A stretch of DNA of 64,000 nucleotides, from assembly GCA_033002965.1 (NCBI GenBank), contig JAURVB010001757.1, positions 1 through 64,000 of the forward strand, in the 5' to 3' direction. This DNA is from Piper betle. Taxonomy: Eukaryota > Streptophyta > Magnoliopsida > Piperales > Piperaceae. Below are positions 36,501 to 48,800 of the stretch, in pieces (within the stretch, counting starts at the first letter, position 1; each line of letters begins with the position of its first letter). Under the pieces are notes generated by a model that was not told the DNA's origin, made no database searches, and was given only the letters and a program-made list of their open reading frames with translations. Position numbers and translations under genes: made by a program.

Positions 36501-39500
36501 GATTAAGTTGAAATTTTGTAGAACCCTATTTGTACGGGTGGGCTTTTATCCATTCATAAAACCCCTATTTATATAAAGAGGCTCCTATCCAAGTAGAGTG
36601 GTACACACCACACGTGCTGACGTAGCTTACTACACTAGCACTCATGGATGCTTATTAATCTCATAATTAATTAACTCTTGACTAATATGTATGGCACAAA
36701 TGACGGGCTCTTGTTACAATTTTCGAATGCTTTCTTGTGTTAAACTGCTCATATCTTATGATGACTAGACTTCACCAATTTAGTTGTACAAAGAATGAAA
36801 CTTTATTTAAGTGTCGAGAAGTGTTGGGTTTGAAGTAATCATTATACTAGTGAGCAGAGGTCTTGACATGAACTACTAAGGACCCACTCTGGCCATTTAG
36901 ATAAAGTGAACTTACATTTTTTCTTCAGCTCCTATTTGAGTCTTGGATCTCTAGTCCAACATAGAAAAGGGTGAGTTTGGCAAAATACATTTTTAGGAAT
37001 ATTGTTGAAAATATATAGTCCTACATCCAAAATGGATATGAGTTGTGACTTTGATAAATAGTAAAAGTTGGGTTGTCTAAGTGGCTAGTTATTCATTTTG
37101 GATAAGGCCCAAATCTTTTTGTGTTATTAAAGCCACCAACTCATGGATTCATTCACCCCCGTTGTGTCAAAGTAAAAGCCTAAAAGTGGAAGCCCAAATG
37201 AGGCATATAAAGACCCAAAAGGCATTAAAAAGAAAAAATCCCAAGTGGCATCACCCAAAAAAGGCATAAAGCTCAAGAGGCAAAACTTAAAGCAATTTAC
37301 ATTACATTTGACCACTTGCAATGGGCTTAACCACCTTGATAGTGCAGGGGAGTTTCCGAGTTTGCTGACATCTATAAGGCATCACGTGTTGTGCTCGTAC
37401 ACCTCCATTGTGTCAATATATAAACAAACAAAGAAAAAAGAAAAGACAAAGTATATTTGACAACTTGCTAAATGCTTAACCACCTTGTAAGTGCGGGAGA
37501 GTGTTAAGAACATAGTCTTACATTCAAAATAAATATGGGTTCTGATCTTGATAAGTAGTACTTAAGTTGAGTTGTTTAGGTGGCTAGCTAGTCATTTTGG
37601 ATAAGTCTCAAATCTTCTTAAATATTAAGGCCTTCACTTGAAAATTATGAATGGAGATTAATATGAGACATATTTTATAGTGGAAATCACAATATAAAAT
37701 TTCTATCCTTCCTTTCAGCATCCTCATTGTTGTTTTGTCTTTTCTTTCTTCTATGGAAACATTCATTTGCATTCTTATTTCTACAGGTTTTGGCAATAAC
37801 TGAGAGCCTGCATGATGTCCATTGTTTGGGAAAAGAAGCTGCGACTGTGCATAGTTCTCTGATGGATAATATCTCTAAGGTCTCGTTACATTTGTTAAAT
37901 AGAAACTTTGTTAAACTTGAGAGGAAAGCTATTTGTTAGTTTTGTGATGGTCTCAGTTCATCAAAATAGATTTTATTTTTTTATAAGTTAAGTGGCTGAA
38001 GTTTTTTATATCCTATTAGGTGAATGTGATTATTCTACCACTTGAATCTATCTTGTCCGCGGATGTGGCTGCTCTCTCGGAAGCTATTTCCAAGGAAAAA
38101 GAGAGCAAAATGGAAATTTCTCCCATTCATGGCCAAGCTTTACATCAATCTTATGCTTTAAGGCTTCATGAGGTTATCAAGTCTTTAAGACCCTTGGCTC
38201 CATCTGTTAGTTACTCTGTGAGGGAACTCCACACTTTATTAACCCAACTTGCACGAACAGCAAATGTCCATGCTGGAACTCTTCACAAGGTTAAACCTTT
38301 TTTATTCATGTTTTACCCTTCCTTTCAGGCATATTTTCCTTTGCATAAAAAATAACAGTTAATTGTACAGGCACTTGAGGGGCTTGGTGAAAGTGAGATG
38401 CCACAGTCACAAGGCATAGTTTTATCTAGAACAGAACTTGAGAAGGATCCTGTCTTAACAGATAAAGATACCAATCTCTTTGTGGACAAGAAGGATGATG
38501 CCATCCATGTTCTTGAGAATTCTGTTTCTTATGCTACTCAAGATGAGTGGATATCCCTCCGGATGGTAGTTATATTAGCACTCAGGAGAGCTCCATGACT
38601 TCACCAGATGGTAATGAGTTCAAACATTCTGTAGATTCCACAAATATTAAGCAAAATGGATATGTGACTGATGAAGCAGAAGCAGAAGTAGGAGTTGATA
38701 AGGAATGTTCAGTGTCCACTTATTTTGGACCTGATGACTTGTATGATGGAGTTTCTAAGTCTCAATATTCAGATCAAGAAAAGGCTACTGTCAATTCCAA
38801 AGCTCCTGGTCATCATTTAAATGGAAGTTTGCTATTGCCATGTGAGGACACCCATCAAGGGAACAAATTAGTTGCAGAAGGTAGTCCTTCCAGTGGGGGA
38901 ATTCGATCAGCTGTCTCCAACCAGCATGTTTTGGATCATGCAGTTTGTCTTCCCACCGATTCTTCAAATGCAATTTACAGAGGTATTGTTTGGATAATCT
39001 TTGTCTTCGTAACAGAGCAAAGACCCTTCTTATCCAACCCAAGCCTGAGATCCAGTTTGAGACTTGTTGTCAAAGGCAAAATACCCCTCCCACTTGAGCC
39101 ATGTTATTAGATGTCTGACTTCCTTAACCTTTATGTCATTTTTATTTAGACAAGCTGAAGTAAGTTGGAAGATTCTAATCTTGACTGACCACAGACATTA
39201 ACTTCATTTGAAAGCAGTAATTTTAACAAACCTTTCTGGCTCATGTGTTATTTCAATTGGCCTAGATGGAACCCATGTTCCCTGGTGTGAGTTGCATTCT
39301 CAGAGGAGTGTGCTTAGGTGGAAGGAATAGCCATTAGTGTAAGGTGTTAGCTCCTTGTCTCACGTTTAAAATTGTTGATGAACAATCAATTGATAGTTTT
39401 TATACGAGCAGTTTTTGTAGTTTGATTGCTAACTATAGGAGTAGTATATAGTCTTCTTTGCATATTAGTCTCCATTTCTTGCTCATGGAACTTTTTCTTT

Positions 39501-39769
39501 AAATTTAAGTAGGTAAGAATGCGTATGCATTATCTGTCCTGAGACAAGTTGAGACAAAAATTGAAGGTCTGGACGTGGAAGATAACAGGTTCATGGAATT
39601 ATTCTTCTTTTGGATTTCCTTAAAGTCATATTTTCTCGTCCAAATTTTAGAATTTGGAATGTTTTGCAGGAAAATCACACTCTCAGAGCAAGTGGATCAT
39701 CTTATCCAACAAGCTACCAATATAGACAATTTATGCAATATGTATGAAGGTTGGACGCCATGGATATGA
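21593..39769 (+). CDS. Serine/threonine-protein kinase SMG1 (PIKK family), 15 exons, five one-base frameshifts
   Basis: SMG1 phosphorylates UPF1 in nonsense-mediated mRNA decay. Exons: 21593-21871, 23062-28003, 28252-28440, 28804-28918, 29117-30171, 30268-30715, 31319-31372, 31456-34253, 34340-34453, 35594-35724, 37787-37879, 38020-38289, 38371-38982, 39513-39588, 39670-39769, about 3,760 codons, the usual plant SMG1 size. Exon 2 carries the long HEAT/FAT region. Exons 5-6 hold the PI3K-like kinase: LLGSDGHKHTYLLKGREDLRLD (nucleotide-binding side), the GDRHLDN catalytic loop and HIDYN metal motif. The last exon encodes a FATC end, NLCNMYEGWTPWI. The start MQNHHHHHH with QLAALLAA fits plant SMG1. 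Single-base shifts occur near 21,664, 29,128, 33,075, 33,583 and 38,556. Correcting each by one base restores every exon phase, so I favour consensus errors over a pseudogene. All introns are GT-AG. Confidence 0.93.
21925..22850 (+). repeat. Minisatellite-like array of about 130-145-bp units in SMG1 intron 1
   Basis: About seven diverged units, each opening with GAAACTTAGATGCTAG or a variant (near 21,928, 22,059, 22,261, 22,401, 22,530, 22,671, 22,806). Each unit continues through GCTAATGTTGATACAAATGG, TACTTTTGTAAGCAATTAC and a GGGTAGGT element to TACTAACTTGTTGTTT. One partial unit lies near 22,183. The array fills most of intron 1 and follows the GC-rich first exon. No coding capacity. Confidence 0.85.
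37003..37637 (+). mobile_element. Direct repeats of about 135 bp in SMG1 intron 10, TRIM-like element
   Basis: Two similar segments (37,003-37,137 and 37,502-37,637) start with TGTTGAAAATATA or TGTTAAGAACATA and share the TAGTCYTACAT, GTTGTYTARGTGGCTAG and GTCATTTTGGATAAG words. The 365 bp between them has no open frame. A purine-rich GTGCGGGAGAG precedes the right copy, as a polypurine tract would. This fits a terminal-repeat retrotransposon in miniature, but no primer binding site or target duplication was confirmed. Confidence 0.45.
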
Positions 39770-42700
39770 TAGATGAGTTCATAATCTTGATCCAAGAAAT
39801 TTGAAATTTGAACATCCATCTTGGCCATCTCCTCAGTATTTATTGGGTTCACCACAAGTGAGACAGACAACATATGTAGCCTGCGATTGGGGTATAATGC
39901 TAAACCAAGCACCTGCCTTTTGTCAACGAGCAGAAATCTAATCCTTTTAAGGGGAAGAACCTCGAGCAGCACTGAATGACATTCACTTTTTTGCTCAGTC
40001 TGGTGATTGAAACTGTTTTTATTCAAATTTCTGAGGTAGGCTCGCCTCAAATTTTCAGCAGAATTGAAATTGTTCAAGAGTTGTTGGCGACATGCTTTGA
40101 GGGATTTTTTCTTGAAGGGCTTGCTCCAAAGAGTGAGTTTTGTTGGTTTCTAATTTGAACTTTTCTCGACATAGATTTATATGCTTGGATGTCCTTAATG
40201 CACTAAGAGACTGCAGGATTTGTTTTAGCATGGAAGCACTTGCTGTTATCGGCAGGTTGACGGGTGTTAATGTATATAGAATTTAGACGAAAGTGAGCAT
40301 TACAGCTTCACCCTGCCTTCACATTTAGTCTGCATGATACTCTAAATTGTGAGAACGCTCCACTTTTCGGTTTGCCTGTTTATTGTCATATTTCTTTGAC
40401 CATTTAACACCAATGAGATCCTATCCCATGCAGGACTGGAAACTTCCACCATTTCCAGGTGTGGGTGCTTTGATGATTCGCGAGTGGTATTTATCTTGCT
40501 AAAAATTTTCAAACTTTTTACCTGGTCTCTGAACATAAATATTGAGGATTCCGGGAAATTTTGCTTTAGGTTGCTGCACAAGATCAATCCGTATACATTG
40601 ATGAAGCAGAACACAGTGGCAGACACTGATCCAGCCAAAGAAGATCGGTCGGCTCAAGAATAAATGAACACAACAAAGTGATTGATCAATACAAACAGCG
40701 TATGTTGTTACGTGTATATATATACCTGGTATGAGCTTCCATAGACGACTATACTATGCACTGATACCTCATCACTACAATTGTATAGTAACTGTGAAAT
40801 GTCAACAACGGTCAAGCTATGTTCTTTCCTTCCAGTAAAACTCATGTACTCGTAAAAAAACTAGACGTCATTTGTTGGCCATTATTAGCACCATAAACTG
40901 CTGTAGCATCCCTGTTATAATAAAACTATGGTGATTCTGAGTTTCTTAAGCTAAATGTTTTGGAGTGATTTGGTTTTCATGGACATGTTGATTCAAGGCT
41001 TTACTTAGCTTGGTCATGGCTGCCCTTGAAGTCTTCAACCATGCAAACAGAAGGCTTCCTTTCAGACAGGTCATTGATCTCAACTGCTTGCCGTCATTGG
41101 AACTACGATGCAGGAAATTTGGCAATTTTGCCAAAACATGTAAGTTCATGTTACCTCGTGCCTTCATGCTTCAAAGCATTCACCTCTTAGGAATGCTGGT
41201 GAACATGTAGCACCATCATTGGGAGTTTCTCATACCTGGAGTTAGCTATAGTCCAGAAGAAGTATTGTTTAGTATTGAAGAAGGGATTGAAGGGGATGAA
41301 AAGATGGGTAAATCATAAATGAGTAAGATGGGAACACACTTGGGTTGGAGCTTTGGTGGAAGCTATTGGAATTTGCTTTCATGAATCAAACGAAATATAA
41401 CATGCTTATAAATTTCAGATCATCTGACATTTGCTGTGGGGCAGGAACTATATATATCACAAGTAAAGAACAAATTGCATAAGCGCTTTTATTTACTTCC
41501 CAATATATCCAGGAATAAATGCAGAACTACATTCAACTTCCCTAAATCATACAAATAGTTGAGACTTAACTCCACTTGATGGAAAGGGTGTCTTAGTCTA
41601 TGGACTGGAATTGTTGCAAGGATAAATCTCTCTATTTTCTGTAACCATTTCAGTGGTAAAAAATAAATCTCACTGAATGAAATGGTGTTCGTGGGTTGTA
41701 TAGAGAAACTAGCTAGTATCATTTAACATCTTTGTTCTGGATGCCCAAGCCAAATTAAGTATAGCTTAGCTATGACAAGCTCTGATGAGTCTTCGCATTT
41801 ATGAACAAAACCTTAAAAGGATGATAGATTAATCGGGGGATGACTCGCACATAGTTTCAAGTCTTCTTAGAAGGTAAGATATCAACAACTTAATCTACTT
41901 CGCACCATAATTAGCTTACTTCATTTCTATATCAACCTCACCTCATATAGCTTTGAAAATATTTCTTTGTTTTATTAGTTTTTACCAGAAAAGGGGGAAT
42001 AGATTTTTTATTTTACCTTATGTAAAAATCAAGTATAATTATCAAAAAAAGGAAAAAATAATAAATTGTCTCAAAGATCCCTAGCCAGATTTCAATTTAA
42101 AAATAAAATTAAAAAAATTAATAAACCATGTCCCCACCACAGGCATCGGCCGACCAGCCACCCTTGGCAAGGGGCGGCTAAGTGGCAGCCCTTGTTTATG
42201 GGTGGCCTAGCTTTGGTGTGGCCTGGCCATCCTATATTTGTCGATGGCTGGCGGCCCTTTTCTAAAATAAAGATTTTTTAAATTAAAGGGCAGTCTTATT
42301 TGAAAATTTTCTTTTTCTCGGACAATTAATTTTCTCCCTTTAAATAATATCAAAAAATATCTTCCATTTCCTTGTAAAAATCTTAGAGAGCGAGAGACCT
42401 TGTAAAAATCTTAGACAGAGAGAGAGACTTTGGATACCCTTATCTTGCATGAATAACGTGAGCCTTTTCTAGAACGCAGTCAATCACCTACATCTCCTTC
42501 TGTCTTGTGTGGTCCTCCTCTTTAGTCCAAAAGTTTGAACAGCAAAATTTCTTTTCCCCAACCAAAAGACTAAAAAAGATAAAGGCTTAAAGATCTATTA
42601 GTGTTCACACTAATTTTAATGAACTTCCCTTTAATATTGTGAGCTCCCTCTTATAAACAGGCCTAGCCAAATAATTCTCCCCGTGTTGTTGGACTTGACT

Positions 42701-44000
42701 AATATTATGAACAATAACACAAGCATTGCAATTGCTGCGAAATATTGAGGTTGGAAGACTTGCTTTATCTTTTGTGGACTTGAAGAATTTCTAATGTTCT
42801 CCTGTGTAATTTCACAATCAACCCATAATTTTTATGCTTTGTGAGGTTGTTTGGAGACTTTTTGTGATCATATGTCAGGTACCACCATCAAGAACACTGT
42901 GACCAACATTGGTGTGACTAATGCAATTTTTGTACTTTGTTTTCAGGACAAAATAAAATGTGCATCTTACATTTGGTTGATAATATTGTATACAAGGAGG
43001 ATGACTTAGAAAATTCCAAAACCATTTCAACATAGAAGCATCTATCTGGGTCATATTCTCCAGGCAAAATAAGGCCTACCAACATCATAAATATTCTAAA
43101 CCTTTGATCACATCTTTTTTATTGTTATTTGGCTTTGACCAGTGTAATCAAGTAATAACACCTTTTGATTATGATAACAAAAGACAACCAGCCATTTGGA
43201 ATTGAACAATGCTTCTGATGCTGACCAATAAACCTCGTGCCATGGAATCTAGTCTCTGTTTCAATGGCATGCTATCATGCTGGCCAATAAGAACTGTTAA
43301 TGCTCGCATCAACCATTAAAATTTTGCTTAATTTCTGCATGCATACAAAGATTAGAACGTCATATGCAGCTCTAATCACGAGTATTATTTATTACCCATT
43401 GTCCATTCTGATATAATTAAACAACTAATCATGGTTTTCAATTTGATCAATCGACCAATTCAAGGTTAATTAATCCTTTATCGACGAAGGAAAAAAATGG
43501 GCATTCAAAATTTCAAAGAGAAAATATAAATTGAACACCTACATCGTAGAATAAGATTAGTCAAGAATATTCTAACAATTAGGGCTGGCAAAGAAATTTT
43601 GTTCATGTTGATCAGAGACTCACGCATGGATGGAGATCACGGATCCCTAGTTTTCGTGGTGTAAGTTTGAAGATGACCGGTGATGTTCTTCAACTCCATG
43701 CGATGTTGAATTGAATTTGATGCCAAAACAACAATACTTAAGAAATATGTAGCAGCTAGTCAAGTGGAAGGAGAGAGTTGAAGATGCCCAGGTTAACAAC
43801 TTGATACTTGAATCAATCGCTTAAGCCGACTTTTTGGAAGGGAATAGATATAATTTCAAGGGTGATTTATGTCAATGAGCTTGAATTAACCCCTGTAATT
43901 TTTTACAAACAATATATTAATATGTTCGGACATTTAATTGCTAAAGATTATTTCTGTGGAAGGTGGCCTACTTTATATAAAGTAAGGATAAAATGTAAGA

Positions 44001-44033
<33 letters not shown>

Positions 44034-44131
44034 TTTTTTCTATTTAATGATTAAATACACGAAGGAGTTGTTACACCTGCATTGTTTTGTTACCTGCTAT
44101 GATTAAACATATGAATTAAAAATGAGAACGT
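39770..44131. other. SMG1 3' flank and intergenic DNA, no gene recognised
   Basis: The first kilobase probably contains the SMG1 3' UTR; an AATAAA lies near 40,919. A 126-codon minus-strand frame at 39,697-40,077 overlaps the last SMG1 exon and resembles no known protein. A GC-richer patch at 42,120-42,260 looks like dispersed repeat DNA. A 28-30-bp tandem duplication (CTTGTAAAAATCTTAGA) sits at 42,371-42,428, and an AT run at 44,001-44,028. Confidence 0.6.
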
Positions 44132-44238
44132 CAGATGGTTGAGCCACATTTAGCTCCGCCCAAGAGCGACGCCAGTGGAGACGTCGTGCGTCTCCACTGG
44201 CATCGCTCCAGGAGGAGCTAGAATTTTCCCAGATGGTT
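44132..44238. mobile_element. 89-bp hairpin element flanked by a 9-bp target-site duplication
   Basis: CAGATGGTT occurs at 44,132-44,140 and again at 44,230-44,238. The 89 bp between them fold back almost completely: the left arm from about 44,151 to 44,183 pairs with 44,189-44,220 around a 5-base loop, with an unbroken GCCAGTGGAGACG stem near the loop. The outer ends are also imperfectly inverted (TTTAGCTCC versus TCTAGCTCC). A 9-bp duplication is typical of Mutator-like elements, so this resembles a minimal Mutator-type MITE. The hairpin is far more GC-rich than its surroundings. Confidence 0.7.
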
Positions 44239-45630
44239 ATATATTTCTAGTGACTTTGTGAAGATTAGTGCTTTCTCTTCTTGGGGCCTCACAATTACTG
44301 GCCAATAGGCTTTTCTTTTGTGTCTTTCTTCGCTAGTAGTTCTGATATTCTGGTGTCCAAATTTCAATTGAAATGAAATCCTTAGAAGTAATCAATGATA
44401 GGACATCAATTTCAATTCTAGATCTTTGGAATTCTAGATCTTCTCATTGAGAGAGATATCGAGAGAAGTCAAGAATTCTCACTATTTTTTAGATTCATAG
44501 AAGCAATTCAATTTAGTGTAATTTTTCACTCACGTTTTTTTCCACTAAAAATGTTTTATAAAACTCTTTAACCTCTGAATTTTGAAATATCCAATTTTCA
44601 AGTGATTTACATGGTTCAACAAGCAATCAATATTTTACGGTCAAAGGTGTAGTACTGTTTGTAGCAGCGGTCCTTATATATTGATCTTATTATGCTTAAT
44701 AATAATAAGATTATAATAACTAATGTTCCTACACAATCGTTCCCTTGCACGTACTATACAAAAACAATCGTATAATACGCACACTGTACAATGGGGGAGA
44801 GACCCACAAAAAAAAAGAAGTGTAACGTAGGGGAATCCGGTTTGGGTTTCTTCTCTATATAAGCTGACTATAGAAAGTAGTGTAGGAATATTACATGTTC
44901 AAGCTTCAAAGTTCAAGCCAACACTTAGCCCATTGGTCCGGTTCTATTTAATCTGTACCTTGAACGGTCAAAATAGGCGGCTTGGTCTGAGATTAGGCCC
45001 CTCCAAATCTCCAATAATCCCTTCCTAAGTCCTTCCAACGACCATAATCTTAACCTCTAATTATATGACAACAATATTCAAAACCATCAAAAAGAATATA
45101 TAGGGAATTTCCTAATGTGTGGACCCGAGATTTCTTGATGATACTTATATTGTATTAAAAGGTCTAAAATGTTATGTATGCTATTAACTAATGTGGATGG
45201 AAAGGGATTATCTTTGCCTTCAAAGAAAAGGGGGTTAGTCTAATATTGATTTATATATACATATAATGATCTGTCAAAATTACCGTAAAATATTTAATCA
45301 AGGCGTCTAAACAGTGTTCTAATTAAGAAGCCGGAGCTTGTTGAAAATTCTGATCCAACTATTTTAATAAAAAAACACATTACGTGGGTGATCTGAACCT
45401 AATCCTAATTATTAATTACCAAGACACTTCTCTTTGGAAAATTCTTTAATAAAAAAATACTTATCTTGTATAGAATATATATATATATATTTATTTATTT
45501 ATTTATTTATATCGTCCAGAAAATTCTGGACCATTGTGTAATCTACATTTAACACAAACTCAACAACCTTAATCTAATTGATTTATTAAAATTAATCTTT
45601 AACTCAAACACTTTTTAAATAAGTATATAT
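44239..45630. other. Intergenic DNA upstream of the receptor kinase, no gene seen
   Basis: AT-rich. A TATATAAG word at 44,856-44,863 stands more than 1 kb from the next start codon. An AT run plus TTTA repeat lies at about 45,475-45,512. Open frames are short and low in complexity. Confidence 0.65.
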
Positions 45631-45633
45631 GCA

Positions 45634-45640
45634 TATATAA
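45634..45640 (+). promoter_or_regulatory. Candidate TATA box of the NILR1-like gene
   Basis: TATATAA followed by an A run, about 250 bp upstream of the preferred start codon and just ahead of a GA-rich leader-like stretch. Placement is plausible but based on sequence alone. Confidence 0.4.
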
Positions 45641-45891
45641 AAAAAAATTGAAAACAGGAGGTAGAGAAAAGAGAAAACAGTGGGGGAAGGAAGAAGGGGA
45701 TGCCAAGGAAGAAGAAAGAAAAAAAAAGGGGAAGGAGGAGAGGGTGTTCAAACTCCTTCAAACCTTTCAAACATGGGAAGCTCTTTTCTCCATCCCCACC
45801 CCTATCTTCTCCGCCTCCTCCTCCCAGCATCATTCTTTCCCATCATTACCAAAACCACAATCCGACGCTAGCACCACCTCCCATCCCATAT

Positions 45892-48800
45892 ATGGCTGCG
45901 GAGGAGGAGCCCGACCTACCCACCGCTTTTTTCATCTTCATCTTCCTCTCCCTCTTCCTCGGTACTCCTTTCTTTCATCTTCTATGTTTTCATTCTTCTT
46001 ATACACGTTCTTCTCCTAGCTAAATTATACTAATCATAGAAATATATTTGTACTTACAGGTGAGCTTGTGGCAGGCGAGTCGCTGTACGCGGACACCCAA
46101 GTCCTCATCCAGCTCAAGCACTTCTTAGAAGCCGGCAACGCCGTCAACCGCGGCCGATACTCTGAATGGAACTCTACCAACACCGCCGCCGGAGCCGCCG
46201 ACGGCGTTGTCTCTGTCTGCAACTGGCCCGGCGTTGCCTGCGGCGAAGACGACGCTGGGCGCCGCCGAGTCGTCGGCCTCGATCTCTCCAAATCCTCCAT
46301 CTCCAACACCTTCTTCCACAACTTCTCCGCCCTCTCGGCCCTCGCCTCCCTCGACCTGTCCCAAAACTACATCCGCGGCGAGGTCCACCTAGACTTGGCC
46401 AGCTGCGTCCGCCTCCGCCGGCTCAATCTCTCCCGCAACCTCCTCTCCGGCGAGCTCCGGCTGCCTGCAGCGCTGGAGACGGTGGATTTGACCCTCAACC
46501 GCCTCTCCGGCGGCGTCGCCGCTGCCTTCCCCGCAGCCTGCGGCAGCCTCCGCGTCCTCAATCTCTCCGCCAACCGCCTCACCGGCGATGTCGCTGGCCC
46601 GATCTCCGGCTGCCCCCGCCTCGCCGTCGTCGACATCAGCTCCAACAACTTCACCGGCGCGCTGTGGCCGGGGTTTGCCGGGCTGGCCGAGCTCTCCGTC
46701 TCCGAGAACAACCTCTCCGGCAAGATCCCGGCGGAATACTTCGCCGTCGACTGCGCTTTGCAGTCCCTCGACCTGTCCGAGAACGAGTTGTCCGGCGGTT
46801 TCCCCGCCTCCGTCGCGAACTGTGAGGCAATTACCTACCTCAACATTTGGGGCAACCGGTTCTCCGGCCGGATTCCGCCGGAGATCGGATTGTTGCCGAA
46901 TTTGGAGTCGCTGTTGTTGGGGAACAATGGGTTCGTGAACGATATCCCCGAATCGCTGCTCGATTGCAGGAACCTCACCTTCCTCGACGTGAGCAAGGTC
47001 GGGTTTGGGGGCGACGTCCAACCCATATTCGGGCGGTTTCTGCAATTGAGGTTTTTGATGCTCCACGGCAACAACTACACCGGCGGGTTGGAAACCTCCG
47101 GTGTCCTCGACCTGCCGAAACTCATCCGGCTCGATCTGAGCTTCAACAGATTCTCCGGCGAGTTGCCTCGGCGGATCGCGGATATGAAGTTTCTGGTGTT
47201 CTTGGTGCTCGCCAACAACAACTTCTCCGGCGAGATCCCCGCCGAGTACGGCCGGCTGTCGAGCCTCCAAGCGCTCGACCTCTCCTTCAACCGGCTCTCC
47301 GGCGGCATCCCGCCGGTTATCGGGAATCTGACGTCGCTGCTCTGGCTCATGCTGGCCGGCAATTCGCTCTCCGGCGAGATCCCGAGGGAGATTGGGAATT
47401 GCCGCAGCTTGCTCTGGTTGAACCTGGCGGACAACGCACTGTCCGGGGAGATACCACCGGAGGTGGCGATGGTGGGGAGGGACCCGTGGGAGACGTTCGA
47501 GGCGAACCGGCGGGTGGAGCTCATCCGCGCCGCCTCCGGCGAGTGCCTCTCAATGCGGCGGTGGATACCGGCGACTTACCCGCCGTTTAGCTTCGCCTAC
47601 ACTGTGCTCAACCGGAAGATATGCCGGAGCTTGTGGGATGGCCTGCTCAAGGGGTATTGGCTGTTCCCGGTCTGCTCCAAGTCCGGGGTCCGCTCCTTCG
47701 CCATCACCGGCTACGTCCAGCTAGCCGGGAACCGACTTTCCGGCGAGATACCTCCTCGATTGGGGGAGATGCAGAACTTCACGCTGCTGCACCTCGGCAA
47801 CAATGGGTTCTCCGGCCGGCTGCCGGCGGAGCTGATGGGGATGCCGTTGACGGTGTTGAACGTCTCGTCCAACGCTCTCTCCGGCGAGATCCCCGGCGAG
47901 TTGGGGGACGTCAGGTGCCTCCAGAACCTCGACCTCTCCAACAACAACTTCTCCGGCAAGTTCCCGGCGAGTCTGGGCAAGCTCTACGAGCTCAACAAGT
48001 TCAACGTCTCCTACAACCCGCTCCTCGCCGGGGCAATCCCCGCCGACGGCCAGTTCGCCACCTTCGACGCCGACTCCTTCCTCGGCAACCCGCTCCTGAA
48101 CTTCCCCACCCACAGCCGAAGTCGAATCCCGGGGCCGCCACCGGCAGCCGCTCCCGCTGGGCACCGCACCGGCCGGATAATGAGCACCGGCCGAATCGTC
48201 GGATTCTGCGCGATGCTCACCGTAACCGTCGTCGTATTCGTCGCCTGCGCCGTCTACGTCCTTGCCCGCCTCCTCCGGCCGATCGCCGCCGATGCCGCTG
48301 CGGCGGGTGCCTCCTCGAGACGAAGCGGCGGCACGACGGGGAGTCGACTTCGGCGGACTCGTCGGGGACGATCTTCTCCGACGGGGTCAAGGTGATCCAG
48401 CTCGGGAAGCCGACGACGGCCTTCACCTATGCCAACATCGTCACCGCCACATCCAACTTCTCGGACCACGCCGTCATCGGCGCCGGCGGCTTCGGCACCG
48501 TCTACAAGGGCGTGCTCCCGGGCGGCAAGGAGGTCGCAGTCAAGAAGCTTCGGCGCGACGGCCCGGAGGGCGAGCGCGAGTTCCGCGCCGAGATGGAGGC
48601 CCTCGCCGGTGGCGCCGCCGGCGCATGGCCGCACCCCAACCTCGTTCCCCTCCACGGCTGGTGCTTGTACGGCGGCGAGAAACTCCTGGTCTACGAGTAC
48701 ATGATCGGGGGAGCTTGGACGAGGTTATCTACGATCGGAAAAAGCTAGGTGCGAAAAGAAGAATCGAGATCGGGATCGGGGTGGCGAGGGCGCTGGTGTA

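Noticed and set aside
39697..40077. 126-codon minus-strand frame at the SMG1 3' end
   Set aside because: Overlaps the terminal SMG1 exon antisense, has no recognisable domain and no splice or promoter support.
46389..47270. 293-codon minus-strand open frame antisense to the LRR region
   Set aside because: Its periodic Gly/Val/Glu composition mirrors the LRR coding repeats on the other strand, a by-product of high third-position GC.
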